DNA of 64,000 nucleotides from Mucilaginibacter defluvii (lineage in GTDB: Bacteria > Bacteroidota > Bacteroidia > Sphingobacteriales > Sphingobacteriaceae). The position numbers were made by a program, and so were the translations under genes. The notes beneath the pieces were generated by a model, which worked only from the letters and a program-made list of their open reading frames with translations, was not told where the DNA came from and searched no databases. Numbering within the stretch: the first letter of the stretch is position 1; the number at the start of each line of letters is the position of its first letter. This document shows positions 17,709 to 25,125 of this stretch, piece by piece. The stretch covers positions 186,001 to 250,000 of the forward strand of contig NZ_BAABJI010000002.1 of NCBI RefSeq assembly GCF_039543225.1, read 5' to 3'.

Positions 17709-19673
17709 ATGTTAGGTCTTTTAAAAAAAGCGAAAACAGTACCTCGCTGGATAATACTTTTTATTGACCTGCTTATAGCTGCCGGTTCATTTTCTGCGGC
17801 TTATTTACTTACAAAGCATCCGGCTAATTATAATCATTTATTTACATCGCATTTTTGGTTGTTTTTCAGCCTTTATGTAGCCGCGGCAATGGCACTGCAT
17901 TTAGCCATGCAAATACATACCGGTCTCATCCGGTTTACTAACTCGCAGGATATGATGCGCATATTCACAGCGGTATTTATATGTAATATATTGTTTGGCG
18001 TTATATGCCTTTGTTTTTTTGCTAAACACATCAATCCGGCTGATGTAGCTATACTACTGCTATTCACTTTTTCGGTACAAAGTTCAGCCATGGTGCTTTT
18101 ACGCAGCGCCGTACGCAGTGTGTACTTTTATATCAAATTTAATTCATCGGCCAATAAAAAATCGGTACTTATATATGGCACCAATCACCAGTCCATCCTG
18201 TTAAAGCAGGCACTTGAAGGCGCGCGTTCGGGTAATTTTTATGTTGCCGGATTTATTGATGTAAACAGCCATAAAATTAATAAATATATAGAGCAGCGCA
18301 GGGTATATCCGCTATCAGTACTTGGTGAAGTACAAAAAAGATATAATATCAAAAAGGTAATAATTGCCGATTCAAAATTGGATGACAATACCCGCCAGCT
18401 GCTTATTGATACCTGCCTGCAGGCAGGCGTAAAGCTATCTAAAGTCCCGCCGTCTGACGAATGGCTTGAAACCGAAGGTTTTACCAGGCAAATAAAGGAT
18501 CTCAAGATAGAAGATTTGCTGTCGCGCGAACCAATAGTGATAGACACCACAAAGATCAGTGCGGAACTTAGGGGTAAACGCGTGCTTATTACGGGCGCCG
18601 CGGGCTCAATCGGATCTGAAATTGTACGGCAGGTACTGGGTTACGAACCGGCAATGGTTGCCTTATGTGATCAGGCCGAATCTCCGTTGCACGAAGTGCA
18701 GATAGAACTCATGGCAAAGCATCCGCAAGCAGTGATGCATTTTTTTATTGCAGACGTGCGAAATTTTAAACGCATGCGGACGGTGTTTAAAGAAGTGCGC
18801 CCCGAAATTATTTTCCATGCCGCGGCTTACAAGCACGTGCCTATGATGGAAGGTAACGCTGCAGAAGCTGTTATTACTAACATTGTCGGCACCAAAAACA
18901 TAGCTGATCTAGCTGTATATTTTGATGCGGATAAGTTTGTAATGATTTCGACTGATAAGGCGGTTAACCCAACCAATATTATGGGTGCTTCAAAACGCAT
19001 AGCCGAAATATACATACAATCGCTTAACGATGCTATAACGCATAGTTATGAGCACCTTTCGCTGGTTGATGATTACCGTTCAAACGCTACATCTACGGCA
19101 AACACACGGTTTATAACTACCCGCTTTGGTAATGTTCTCGGATCAAATGGCTCGGTAATTCCGCTTTTTAAGGCGCAAATAAAAAAAGGGGGGCCGGTTA
19201 CGGTTACCCATCCGGACATAACCCGCTATTTTATGACTATACCCGAAGCGGTGCAGCTGGTGCTTGAGGCCGGGGCAACTGATAAGGGAGGTGAAATTTT
19301 CGTTTTTGATATGGGCGAACCGGTGCGCATTGCCGATATGGCAAATAAAATGATAAAACTGGCAGGCTTTACACCCGGTACCGATATCCAGATAAACTAT
19401 ACAGGCCTAAGGCCGGGAGAAAAGCTCTATGAGGAACTGTTGAACAAGGAAGAAATGACCCAACCCACGCATCACGAAAAAATAAAGATAGCCCGCGTGC
19501 GCATGTATGATTATAAGGATGTGGTGGATGATGTAGAGGAACTGATAAGCCTGGCGCAAAAAGAGGATGATATGGCTATAGTTAAAAAGATGAAAGCCAT
19601 CGTTCCTGAATATTTAAGTAACAACTCTGCTTACCAAAAACTTGATGATAAGGCAGATATTAATTTCAACTAA
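17709..19673 (+). CDS. UDP-HexNAc 4,6-dehydratase (WbpM/CapD/PglF type)
   Basis: 654 residues, full length for the large membrane-bound class. The N-terminal third has four membrane segments, then a Rossmann-like domain (SVLIYGTNHQSILLKQAL, about 154-171) and the catalytic SDR domain with LITGAAGSIGSEIVRQ near residue 295. The active-site strand reads STDKAVNPTNIMGASKR, in which Met replaces the usual SDR tyrosine (MxxxK), exactly the feature of WbpM/PglF enzymes. It makes the UDP-4-keto-6-deoxy-HexNAc precursor. A 174-base gap upstream, with a weak AT-rich inverted repeat (17566-17593), may hold its own promoter. Confidence 0.94.
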   Translation: MLGLLKKAKTVPRWIILFIDLLIAAGSFSAAYLLTKHPANYNHLFTSHFWLFFSLYVAAAMALHLAMQIHTGLIRFTNSQDMMRIFTAVFICNILFGVICLCFFAKHINPADVAILLLFTFSVQSSAMVLLRSAVRSVYFYIKFNSSANKKSVLIYGTNHQSILLKQALEGARSGNFYVAGFIDVNSHKINKYIEQRRVYPLSVLGEVQKRYNIKKVIIADSKLDDNTRQLLIDTCLQAGVKLSKVPPSDEWLETEGFTRQIKDLKIEDLLSREPIVIDTTKISAELRGKRVLITGAAGSIGSEIVRQVLGYEPAMVALCDQAESPLHEVQIELMAKHPQAVMHFFIADVRNFKRMRTVFKEVRPEIIFHAAAYKHVPMMEGNAAEAVITNIVGTKNIADLAVYFDADKFVMISTDKAVNPTNIMGASKRIAEIYIQSLNDAITHSYEHLSLVDDYRSNATSTANTRFITTRFGNVLGSNGSVIPLFKAQIKKGGPVTVTHPDITRYFMTIPEAVQLVLEAGATDKGGEIFVFDMGEPVRIADMANKMIKLAGFTPGTDIQINYTGLRPGEKLYEELLNKEEMTQPTHHEKIKIARVRMYDYKDVVDDVEELISLAQKEDDMAIVKKMKAIVPEYLSNNSAYQKLDDKADINFN

Positions 19674-19692
19674 CTCTTAGACAAAATACTCA

Positions 19693-20733
19693 ATGAAACT
19701 TTTTTATTTTATCCTGACAGGCGTTTTATTGTCATCAGTTGCCACAAATGCACAGCAGGTTGATTCATTATCAAAAAATGCCGATTTTGAGAAGCTCACG
19801 GCGAACGTTTTCTCACTCAAAAGCACCGCGCCCCAGGCGGGCCTGCTGGTTGATTTTTCAAAAAGGCCAACCATAAAAGGCGTATTACCCTTATATCGTG
19901 ATGCGATCTCGGCGTTTTTTGTTGATGCTGGAGTTTCATCAAATAACGATTTTGTGCCGCTTTTTGAGCGCGGTAAGTGGGCAACAGATGCTGTTGGAGC
20001 CCTGTCATATACACTTTTTTTATCACGCGATAATAGCATATCCTTAGCTTCAACAAAAACTGAACAGCAACAAAGGGCTTGGACATGGTTAAACGTGCGT
20101 GGCGGATATAACTTTTCAAGCTACCTGCTTTATCGCGACGATAATTCAACCGATATCGAACGTGAGATATCGCGCAGGAACTACCATAATATATTCGGAC
20201 AAGTGAATTTAGGCTTTTACCTGTCACCTTTTAAAAATTCGTTATCATGGCTTAACCTGTCAGGCAATGCGGGGTTTGAGTACAGGCAAAATGATAATAA
20301 TTATATGGCGTTGCCAACAGTAAGGTTAAAATCATATAACAAGATAAGCAATGATGCGAGTACCCAGGAACTTGAAGTGACCAGCGAAGAAACCTCGGCA
20401 AAAAAAGGCGACTTTGTTGTGGCTAACTCAGCTAACCTGAACTACAATCTTACCCTTTTAATCAATAACGGCAACGGACTTGCGTTCGGGCTTAATTTTT
20501 ATGGTAAAACACGTCTTACTGAAGCCTTAAAGTCAACCGACCTGGGTTTTGGTATTAACGTACCTGTACGGATGACAAAAAACAATGAGCGGCGCACACT
20601 GGCAAACCTAAGCTTAAATTATGAAGTGACTGACGTGGGCGGAAAATTGAATCCCAATCGTACAAATTTCTCAGATAAGGGTTTGTTGGGGTTAACCGTT
20701 GCTATACCGGTATATACCTTAAGCAGTCAGTAA
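19693..20733 (+). CDS. Secreted protein of unknown function
   Basis: 346 residues with a clean signal peptide (cleavage near AQQ at about 21-23). The mature part has many amphipathic beta-strands with aromatic girdle-like residues (AWTWLNVRGGYNFSSYLLY, NIFGQVNLGFYLSPF, LNLSGNAGFEYRQN), so an outer-membrane or beta-barrel protein is possible. It starts 19 bases after the dehydratase and 15 bases precede the next gene, so it is probably co-transcribed with the end of the polysaccharide locus. I do not recognise the family. Confidence 0.72.
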   Translation: MKLFYFILTGVLLSSVATNAQQVDSLSKNADFEKLTANVFSLKSTAPQAGLLVDFSKRPTIKGVLPLYRDAISAFFVDAGVSSNNDFVPLFERGKWATDAVGALSYTLFLSRDNSISLASTKTEQQQRAWTWLNVRGGYNFSSYLLYRDDNSTDIEREISRRNYHNIFGQVNLGFYLSPFKNSLSWLNLSGNAGFEYRQNDNNYMALPTVRLKSYNKISNDASTQELEVTSEETSAKKGDFVVANSANLNYNLTLLINNGNGLAFGLNFYGKTRLTEALKSTDLGFGINVPVRMTKNNERRTLANLSLNYEVTDVGGKLNPNRTNFSDKGLLGLTVAIPVYTLSSQ

Positions 20734-20748
20734 TACTATACTAAACAG

Positions 20749-21111
20749 ATGCGAGGTATAAGTAAAAGTAAACATGAGAATTTGCTGAAGGCGTTTAACC
20801 AATTGGATAAATTGCTTACAGAAAAATTGATGCTGGAGCCTGAACAGGATTTAAATGAGTCCACATCCGATTTAAAACAAGCTCTGCTTAAGGCTGAAAG
20901 CGCCCGTAAAGAACTTGAGCAGTTGTATGCGGAATATAATGTCAATCTTAAGATATTAGCCTCAATTATAATTCAATACGAATCTATTTACGATTATTTG
21001 CGCCTTGATCACATAGGTAAGCGACTAAAGGAATTGAAACGTGAGATCCAAACAAATGACGAACGCTTTGATGAACTAAAAACAGGTATACATGCTGCTT
21101 ATAACACTTGA
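20749..21111 (+). CDS. Small coiled-coil protein of unknown function
   Basis: 120 residues, highly charged and mostly helical, with long heptad-like stretches (residues about 15-75 and 80-110). It has no signal peptide and no membrane segment, so it is probably cytoplasmic. It begins 15 bases after the preceding gene and looks like the last gene of that transcript. No family recognised. It is converged on by the DUF417 gene; the 122 bases between hold only a weak 7-base inverted repeat (21173-21191) that could be a poor terminator. Confidence 0.65.
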   Translation: MRGISKSKHENLLKAFNQLDKLLTEKLMLEPEQDLNESTSDLKQALLKAESARKELEQLYAEYNVNLKILASIIIQYESIYDYLRLDHIGKRLKELKREIQTNDERFDELKTGIHAAYNT

Positions 21112-21233
21112 TGAGGTTTTAAAAAGCACATTTTAATTTGAATAATGTAATAGCTAAAAGTGTTTTTGATAGTTGAAATTTATTATTTCAAATGTCGGCA
21201 ATTAAAAATGTATGTAATACCCTATCAAAGTTG

Positions 21234-21662
21234 TTAACTGATTTTTTCATATTTTCCTATCACCATCAGTCCGATACCCAGGAAAGCCATATCCTTCAAA
21301 ACAAAAAAATCTGTGGTCCATATCCCGTCGCTTAATTTCCAGATACCCGGGGTTGTGAGCAGAAAGCTCAATGTACCAATAAAAATAGAGGCCGTTAGGT
21401 AGCCACCAATGAGTGCTGCTTTATTACTCCAAAAAGAGGCAATCAGAAAAATAGCGGTCACGATCTCGTAAGTGCCGATGATATTGGAAGCACCTTGTAC
21501 AGAAGTAACCCGGTACAGCCAACTCATTAAAAAGCTGTTGGATACATAGCCTTTTATGGCCATGGCCTCGCCGGGGGTAAATTTGAAAAGACCAATCCAT
21601 AAAAGAATGATGATTGTTGCGATGACGCCAAGCATATAGCCAGCTTTGGTAAAATTTATCAT
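21234..21662 (-). CDS. DUF417 / RclC-family inner-membrane protein
   Basis: 142 residues with four membrane segments. The segment WIGLFKFTPGEAMAIKGYV followed by SFLMSWLY, and later LSFLLTTPGIW, closely matches my memory of the E. coli YkgB (RclC) sequence, a DUF417 protein of the reactive-chlorine resistance operon. It is shorter than RclC because the central loop is reduced. It has its own copy of the promoter-like element found before the nearby ECF sigma gene (21675-21704), only 12 bases from the ATG, so a very short leader is expected. Its molecular activity is unknown; a role in oxidant tolerance follows from family and context. Confidence 0.82.
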   Translation of the reverse strand: MINFTKAGYMLGVIATIIILLWIGLFKFTPGEAMAIKGYVSNSFLMSWLYRVTSVQGASNIIGTYEIVTAIFLIASFWSNKAALIGGYLTASIFIGTLSFLLTTPGIWKLSDGIWTTDFFVLKDMAFLGIGLMVIGKYEKIS

Positions 21663-21674
21663 GTTGTTTTATCT

Positions 21675-21704
21675 CTTGGTCGGATAAAACACTAAAAACT
21701 TACA
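21675..21704 (-). promoter_or_regulatory. ECF-type promoter element, copy 3 (DUF417 gene)
   Basis: Read on the minus strand: TGTAAG, 15 bases, then CCGACCAAG. Both boxes and the spacing are identical to the copy before the MXKDX peptide gene, although the spacer sequence differs entirely, which is what conserved promoter boxes look like. Confidence 0.75.
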
Positions 21705-21729
21705 GCAAGTTGATCATATTTTGTAATCA

Positions 21730-22509
21730 TCACAAACCTGAGTAGTAATCGTAACCTTGTTCGGCCCAATAGTCGGGCGGTCGTTGGTCACTAAAGGTGA
21801 TGGTGCCCATGCGCTTCAGGTTCTTGATGCCGTATTTAACCGGGATGATAAGGCGTAATGGCTTACCATGTTGCGCGGGCAATGGCTTGCCATTCATTTC
21901 ATAAGCCAGGATAGTTTGCGGGTGTAGGGCGCTTGGCATATCCAACCCGACATAGTATTGCCCGTCAGGCGTCATCATACCAACATAAGCAAGTTTGGCT
22001 TCGTCTTGTAAACCAAGGTGTTTAATCAGCTCTGTAAAGCGAACGCCACCCCAATGCTGTATCTGATCCCAGCCTTCCACACATTTAAAGTCAAACACCA
22101 GCTCCGTTTTTGGTAAAGCGAGTATCTCTTTTAGCGTAATCTGTATGACGCCTTTGTCTTTCCGGATGATTTTCAACCGCCATTGATCGATATTGATGTC
22201 ACCTTCTGAACCGATATCCGAATTGTGCCTGACAGTTTTTGCTGCCCGCTCCACCGGGTAGGTTTTTACCAGGTGATTTTCATTAAAGGCCAGTCGCCTG
22301 AAAAAAAGCTCTGTTTTGTTTAACGCCCGTCGTAATGGAACACGGGTGCCCGCGGTAACGCCTGGCTTCTCCTCGGGCGAATGGTAGAGCCACTGCCAGC
22401 CACCATAAGCGGCTGCGCCAAAAGCGCCGAAGATACCGAAAGACAGAAAGTTTCGACGTTTGATCTTTTGCTCGGTGGTTAGCGGCTGTTTAATTCTTCT
22501 CTTTTTCAT
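21730..22509 (-). CDS. YedY/MsrP-type molybdopterin oxidoreductase
   Basis: 259 residues of the sulfite-oxidase/MsrP fold. The N-terminus carries a twin-arginine motif (KRRNFLSF, Arg18-Arg19) and a hydrophobic segment, so export by Tat is expected. FDFKCVEGW contains Cys143, the expected molybdenum ligand. The rest (GGVRFTELIK, YYVGLDMPSAL, PLRLIIPVKYGIKNLK) is typical of the family. In E. coli MsrP reduces methionine sulfoxide in periplasmic proteins using electrons from a membrane cytochrome. Here the partner is probably the cytochrome b gene that overlaps it by 20 bases. As last gene of the sigma operon it is predicted to respond to oxidants. Confidence 0.9.
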   Translation of the reverse strand: MKKRRIKQPLTTEQKIKRRNFLSFGIFGAFGAAAYGGWQWLYHSPEEKPGVTAGTRVPLRRALNKTELFFRRLAFNENHLVKTYPVERAAKTVRHNSDIGSEGDINIDQWRLKIIRKDKGVIQITLKEILALPKTELVFDFKCVEGWDQIQHWGGVRFTELIKHLGLQDEAKLAYVGMMTPDGQYYVGLDMPSALHPQTILAYEMNGKPLPAQHGKPLRLIIPVKYGIKNLKRMGTITFSDQRPPDYWAEQGYDYYSGL

Positions 22510-23179
22510 GTACTACGGGGTTAGCAGGCTCATCCAACACCTCGAAACCTGAAACAACGGACCGGAAATTGTTCCACCCCGCGAGTATGACCTGTATAAC
22601 GTGTATGATAAAAAACAATACATAACCAAGGGTAAGCACAAAATGCCAGATCCTGGCCAGGTGGTAGCCACCCATTGCCCAAACCAGCCAGTTAAGTTGT
22701 ACCGGCTTATAAATGGCAAGCCCGGTAAGTACCGAACCTGCACCCATCAGGATAATGGCCGAATAAGCGATACGCTGCGCTGCATTATACTTGCCTTGAG
22801 GTGGCGCTGTTTTACGCAAGTGTAAATCATGCAAAAGAACTAACCAGGCTTCTTTGAATGAACGCTTGCTTGGCCAAAGTTGTCTCCATTCTCCGGAGCC
22901 TAAAGTATAAATGATATAGAATACCCCATTAAGCGTAAAGAACCACATAAAAAGGAAATGAAAGGCCATGCCTTCAGAAAGCCGGTGCGGTATGTGCAGC
23001 TGATTGTAAAACCATTCCGGAAAAAGCCTTACGAACTGATGGCCAAAAAGCGTGATGTTATATACATCGTTGGCCCAATAAATCAGCAAGCCACTCCAGA
23101 TCATGATACCCAACAGCGGGAAATTTACCCAATGGGCCCAGCGCATAGCCAGCGAATGTTTCTCTTTGATTACCTTCAT
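22490..23179 (-). CDS. Cytochrome b/b6-domain membrane protein (YedZ1-like electron donor)
   Basis: 229 residues with about five membrane segments and histidines placed for haem ligation (MRWAHWVNFPLLG, AFHFLFMWFF, YHLARIWHFVLTLGYVLFFIIHVIQV). This is the formate-dehydrogenase-gamma/thiosulfate-reductase cytochrome b type, not the small YedZ/MsrQ ferric-reductase-like protein. In the proteobacterial YedY1 system a cytochrome b of this kind (YedZ1) donates electrons to the molybdoenzyme. The 20-base overlap with the YedY-type gene supports the same pairing. The anti-sigma gene ends 18 bases upstream. Confidence 0.87.
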   Translation of the reverse strand: MKVIKEKHSLAMRWAHWVNFPLLGIMIWSGLLIYWANDVYNITLFGHQFVRLFPEWFYNQLHIPHRLSEGMAFHFLFMWFFTLNGVFYIIYTLGSGEWRQLWPSKRSFKEAWLVLLHDLHLRKTAPPQGKYNAAQRIAYSAIILMGAGSVLTGLAIYKPVQLNWLVWAMGGYHLARIWHFVLTLGYVLFFIIHVIQVILAGWNNFRSVVSGFEVLDEPANPVVHEKEKN

Positions 23180-23197
23180 GGTGTTAGTATCCGGCGA

Positions 23198-23488
23198 TCA
23201 ATTATCGCTGATTAAACGCTCGTTGATCTTTTGCTGTAAACTTGTTTTAAAGTCGCCGTCTAACCTGATCTCCACGGGAATGTCTTTAAATAACCTGTGC
23301 ATCATATTATTGATCAATATGCTTTGCTGCTGATATATCCGACAGATGGAACAACCGGCCAGATGAAACTTTAACTCTAGCTTTTCGCGGCCGCTAAGCG
23401 CAGTTTCCTGTTTCTTCTCGATCAGGAAGGTAGCCTTACGGCAATTGTAGGCAATACGCACCAGTTCTGATCTGAATTGCGTTTTCAT
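23198..23488 (-). CDS. Soluble zinc-finger anti-sigma factor (ZAS type)
   Basis: 96 residues with no membrane segment. Cys16, His42, Cys46 and Cys49 form the pattern C-x25-H-x3-C-x2-C (HLAGCSIC), the zinc-binding anti-sigma signature. It begins one base after the sigma factor stop, the usual sigma/anti-sigma order. ZAS proteins of the RsrA/ChrR kind release their sigma factor when the zinc-site cysteines are oxidised; direct oxidant sensing is therefore plausible but not shown. It differs from NrsF of Azospira, which as I recall is a membrane-bound anti-sigma factor. Confidence 0.82.
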   Translation of the reverse strand: MKTQFRSELVRIAYNCRKATFLIEKKQETALSGREKLELKFHLAGCSICRIYQQQSILINNMMHRLFKDIPVEIRLDGDFKTSLQQKINERLISDN

Positions 23489-23489
23489 A

Positions 23490-24098
23490 TCATATCCAAT
23501 TTTTTTGTAAACATGATCTCAGGTTTACTTTAGCGCGATGGATGATCACCCAAAAGTTAGCCGAGCTTATTCTCAGTTGCTCACAGATCATCTCTGTGCC
23601 CTCATCATCCAGGTGCTTTAAGCGAAATACCGACATCCACAAAGGCGGCAGGCGTTGCAGGCATTGTTGCAGTATGCGCATAAACTCTTTGTTATGCAGA
23701 GGGTCTTTGTCCTCAACGCCGAAAAGCGCGGGCCAATGCTCGCGTTTCCAATGGTTATCATCCGGTTCAAAAAATTCTTCCTCGTCATTCGCTGCTATAC
23801 CATCCGTCTCCTTTAAATGGAAGGCGCCGGATCGTTTTCTGTATATGTCGATCACTTTATATTTCAAGATAGCGGTCAGCCAGGTGCGTTCGCTACTATC
23901 TCCACGAAAGCTAGCTGTTTTTTGCAGGGCGGCCAAAAATGTATCCTGCACTAGGTCACGGCATTGCTCATCATCATTCAGTCGCGCAAAAGCATAGCTA
24001 TACAAAAAATCGGCATGCCGTTCTACCCAAAACCGTGGCTCAAGCAGTTTCTTGCCACTCTGATCAGTTGTATTATGATTCGTTAAACTTTGCGTCAT
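23490..24098 (-). CDS. ECF RNA polymerase sigma factor
   Basis: 202 residues. Region 2 is LVQDTFLAALQKTASFRGDSSERTWLTAILKYKVIDIYRK (written across about residues 49-90) and region 4 is RLPPLWMSVFRLKHLDDEGTEMICEQL with a following helix-turn-helix (about 145-195), with no region 3, so a group 4 (ECF) sigma factor. It heads an operon with its anti-sigma gene, the cytochrome b and the YedY-type enzyme. A TGTAAG-N16-CCGAC element lies 24 bases upstream, matching elements before two other genes in the region and implying autoregulation. Confidence 0.92.
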   Translation of the reverse strand: MTQSLTNHNTTDQSGKKLLEPRFWVERHADFLYSYAFARLNDDEQCRDLVQDTFLAALQKTASFRGDSSERTWLTAILKYKVIDIYRKRSGAFHLKETDGIAANDEEEFFEPDDNHWKREHWPALFGVEDKDPLHNKEFMRILQQCLQRLPPLWMSVFRLKHLDDEGTEMICEQLRISSANFWVIIHRAKVNLRSCLQKNWI

Positions 24099-24125
24099 TA
24101 GCCAAGGCTTGCTGTTTTCGAGTTA

Positions 24126-24152
24126 GTCGGGGCGATATAGCAATACCTTACA
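24126..24152 (-). promoter_or_regulatory. ECF-type promoter element, copy 2 (sigma operon)
   Basis: Minus strand: TGTAAG, 16 bases, CCGAC followed by TAAC. The spacing is one base longer than in the other two copies; the box after the spacer is preceded by extra C residues. Position 24-28 bases before the sigma ATG suits an autoregulated promoter. Confidence 0.7.
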
Positions 24153-24178
24153 AAAGATAGATAAAAAAATCATTTTAT

Positions 24179-24844
24179 CTATCTGATCAACATCCCGGCA
24201 ACTGCCATTAAAAGTTCCGGGCTAATCCGTTGCCGGTAATCCGGGTTGATGTATTCGAATTGAATAACGCCTTTTTTGTCGAGTATGAATACTGACGGCA
24301 CCGGTAACAATTTGTCGACATTTTTACCGCCCGATCCGGTCTCCAGCGTTTTACTGTAAGCAGCCGGCGCTTTAAAGGCCAGCCCCATCTTTTTGGCAAC
24401 AGCAAGGCCAGCGTCTGACAGCAAAGTATAGCTCAGTTTCTCTTTATCGGCAGACTTGCTGAGGTTTTCAGGGCTATCGGTGCTGATCGCGATAATCTGA
24501 TAGCCCATCCTGACTAAATCGGCCTGTATACCCTGTATGCCTGCCAGCTCCCTGTTACAAAACGGGCACCAGCCGCCACGATAAAATATTAGGATGGTTG
24601 GTTTTTGAGCCACAGCTGCGTTCAGATCATACACCTGGCCATTGGCGGCAGGTAAGCTAATCACAGGAATACGCTCGCCAATCAGCAAAGGGCTTATGTC
24701 CGTCGCTTTTTCAGGATAGAGCTGCGTTTTAAGCGTATCGCTAACATTGGTAGTTAAAGCAGCCGCTTTCAGCGGAACGGCTGCAACGAACAAAGTTCCG
24801 CTGAAAGCAATAATGGTTAATATTTTAACGATGCCTAATTTCAT
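24179..24844 (-). CDS. Secreted peroxiredoxin-like thiol protein (AhpC/TSA superfamily)
   Basis: 221 residues with a signal peptide (about 1-29). The thioredoxin-fold active site is ILIFYRGGWCPFCNREL, with Cys93 and Cys96 spaced as CxxC. RGGWCPFC is typical of the peroxiredoxin-like family rather than of TlpA/ResA. It is expected to reduce peroxide or disulfides in the periplasm. It lies 48 bases downstream of the MXKDX peptide gene; a GC-rich hairpin lies between, so expression may come from partial read-through from that promoter. No TGTAAG element is present directly before it. Confidence 0.85.
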   Translation of the reverse strand: MKLGIVKILTIIAFSGTLFVAAVPLKAAALTTNVSDTLKTQLYPEKATDISPLLIGERIPVISLPAANGQVYDLNAAVAQKPTILIFYRGGWCPFCNRELAGIQGIQADLVRMGYQIIAISTDSPENLSKSADKEKLSYTLLSDAGLAVAKKMGLAFKAPAAYSKTLETGSGGKNVDKLLPVPSVFILDKKGVIQFEYINPDYRQRISPELLMAVAGMLIR

Positions 24845-24855
24845 TTTTCATGCGT

Positions 24856-24886
24856 TAAAGCCCGGCGGGAATTACCCGCCGGGTTT
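24856..24886 (-). terminator. GC-rich hairpin between the MXKDX peptide and peroxiredoxin genes
   Basis: Perfect 9-base stem CCCGGCGGG/CCCGCCGGG (24861-24869 with 24875-24883) around a 5-base loop. On the minus strand it is followed by only three T, so it may be a partial terminator that lowers expression of the peroxiredoxin gene relative to the peptide gene, or an mRNA-stabilising 3' structure. Confidence 0.7.
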
Positions 24887-24892
24887 AGTTAA

Positions 24893-25105
24893 TTACATTT
24901 TACTCGTATCCTTCTTCATCTTATCCATCTTGCCGGTCTTCTTCATCTTGTCCATTTTACCATGGTCTTTTTTATGATCCATTTTAGACATTTTGGATGT
25001 GTCTTTTTTCATTTTACTCATTTTGTCCTGAGCTTGACCGCTGACAGACAAAAATAATATCGCAGCCGCTGCGATACCCAAGGCTTTTGAAAGGAGTGTT
25101 CTCAT
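24893..25105 (-). CDS. Methionine-rich secreted peptide, MXKDX-repeat type (MrpX-like)
   Basis: 70 residues. A signal peptide ends near Ala25; the 45-residue mature part holds 9 Met and 17 Lys and is otherwise Asp, Ser, Thr, His and Gly, arranged as repeats such as KMDKMKKDTSKM. This matches the pentapeptide MXKDX repeat family. In Azospira the methionine-rich peptide MrpX is oxidised by hypochlorite and regenerated by a YedY-type methionine sulfoxide reductase. Here a YedY-type gene lies 2.4 kb away under the same predicted sigma control. A copy of the ECF promoter element sits 20 bases upstream. An alternative role in metal binding cannot be excluded. Confidence 0.85.
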   Translation of the reverse strand: MRTLLSKALGIAAAAILFLSVSGQAQDKMSKMKKDTSKMSKMDHKKDHGKMDKMKKTGKMDKMKKDTSKM

Positions 25106-25125
25106 TTGATGTTGCTTTTTATATG

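Noticed and set aside
23542..23997. 151-residue open frame on the plus strand
   Set aside because: Antisense to the ECF sigma gene; rich in Ser and Cys without any domain look.
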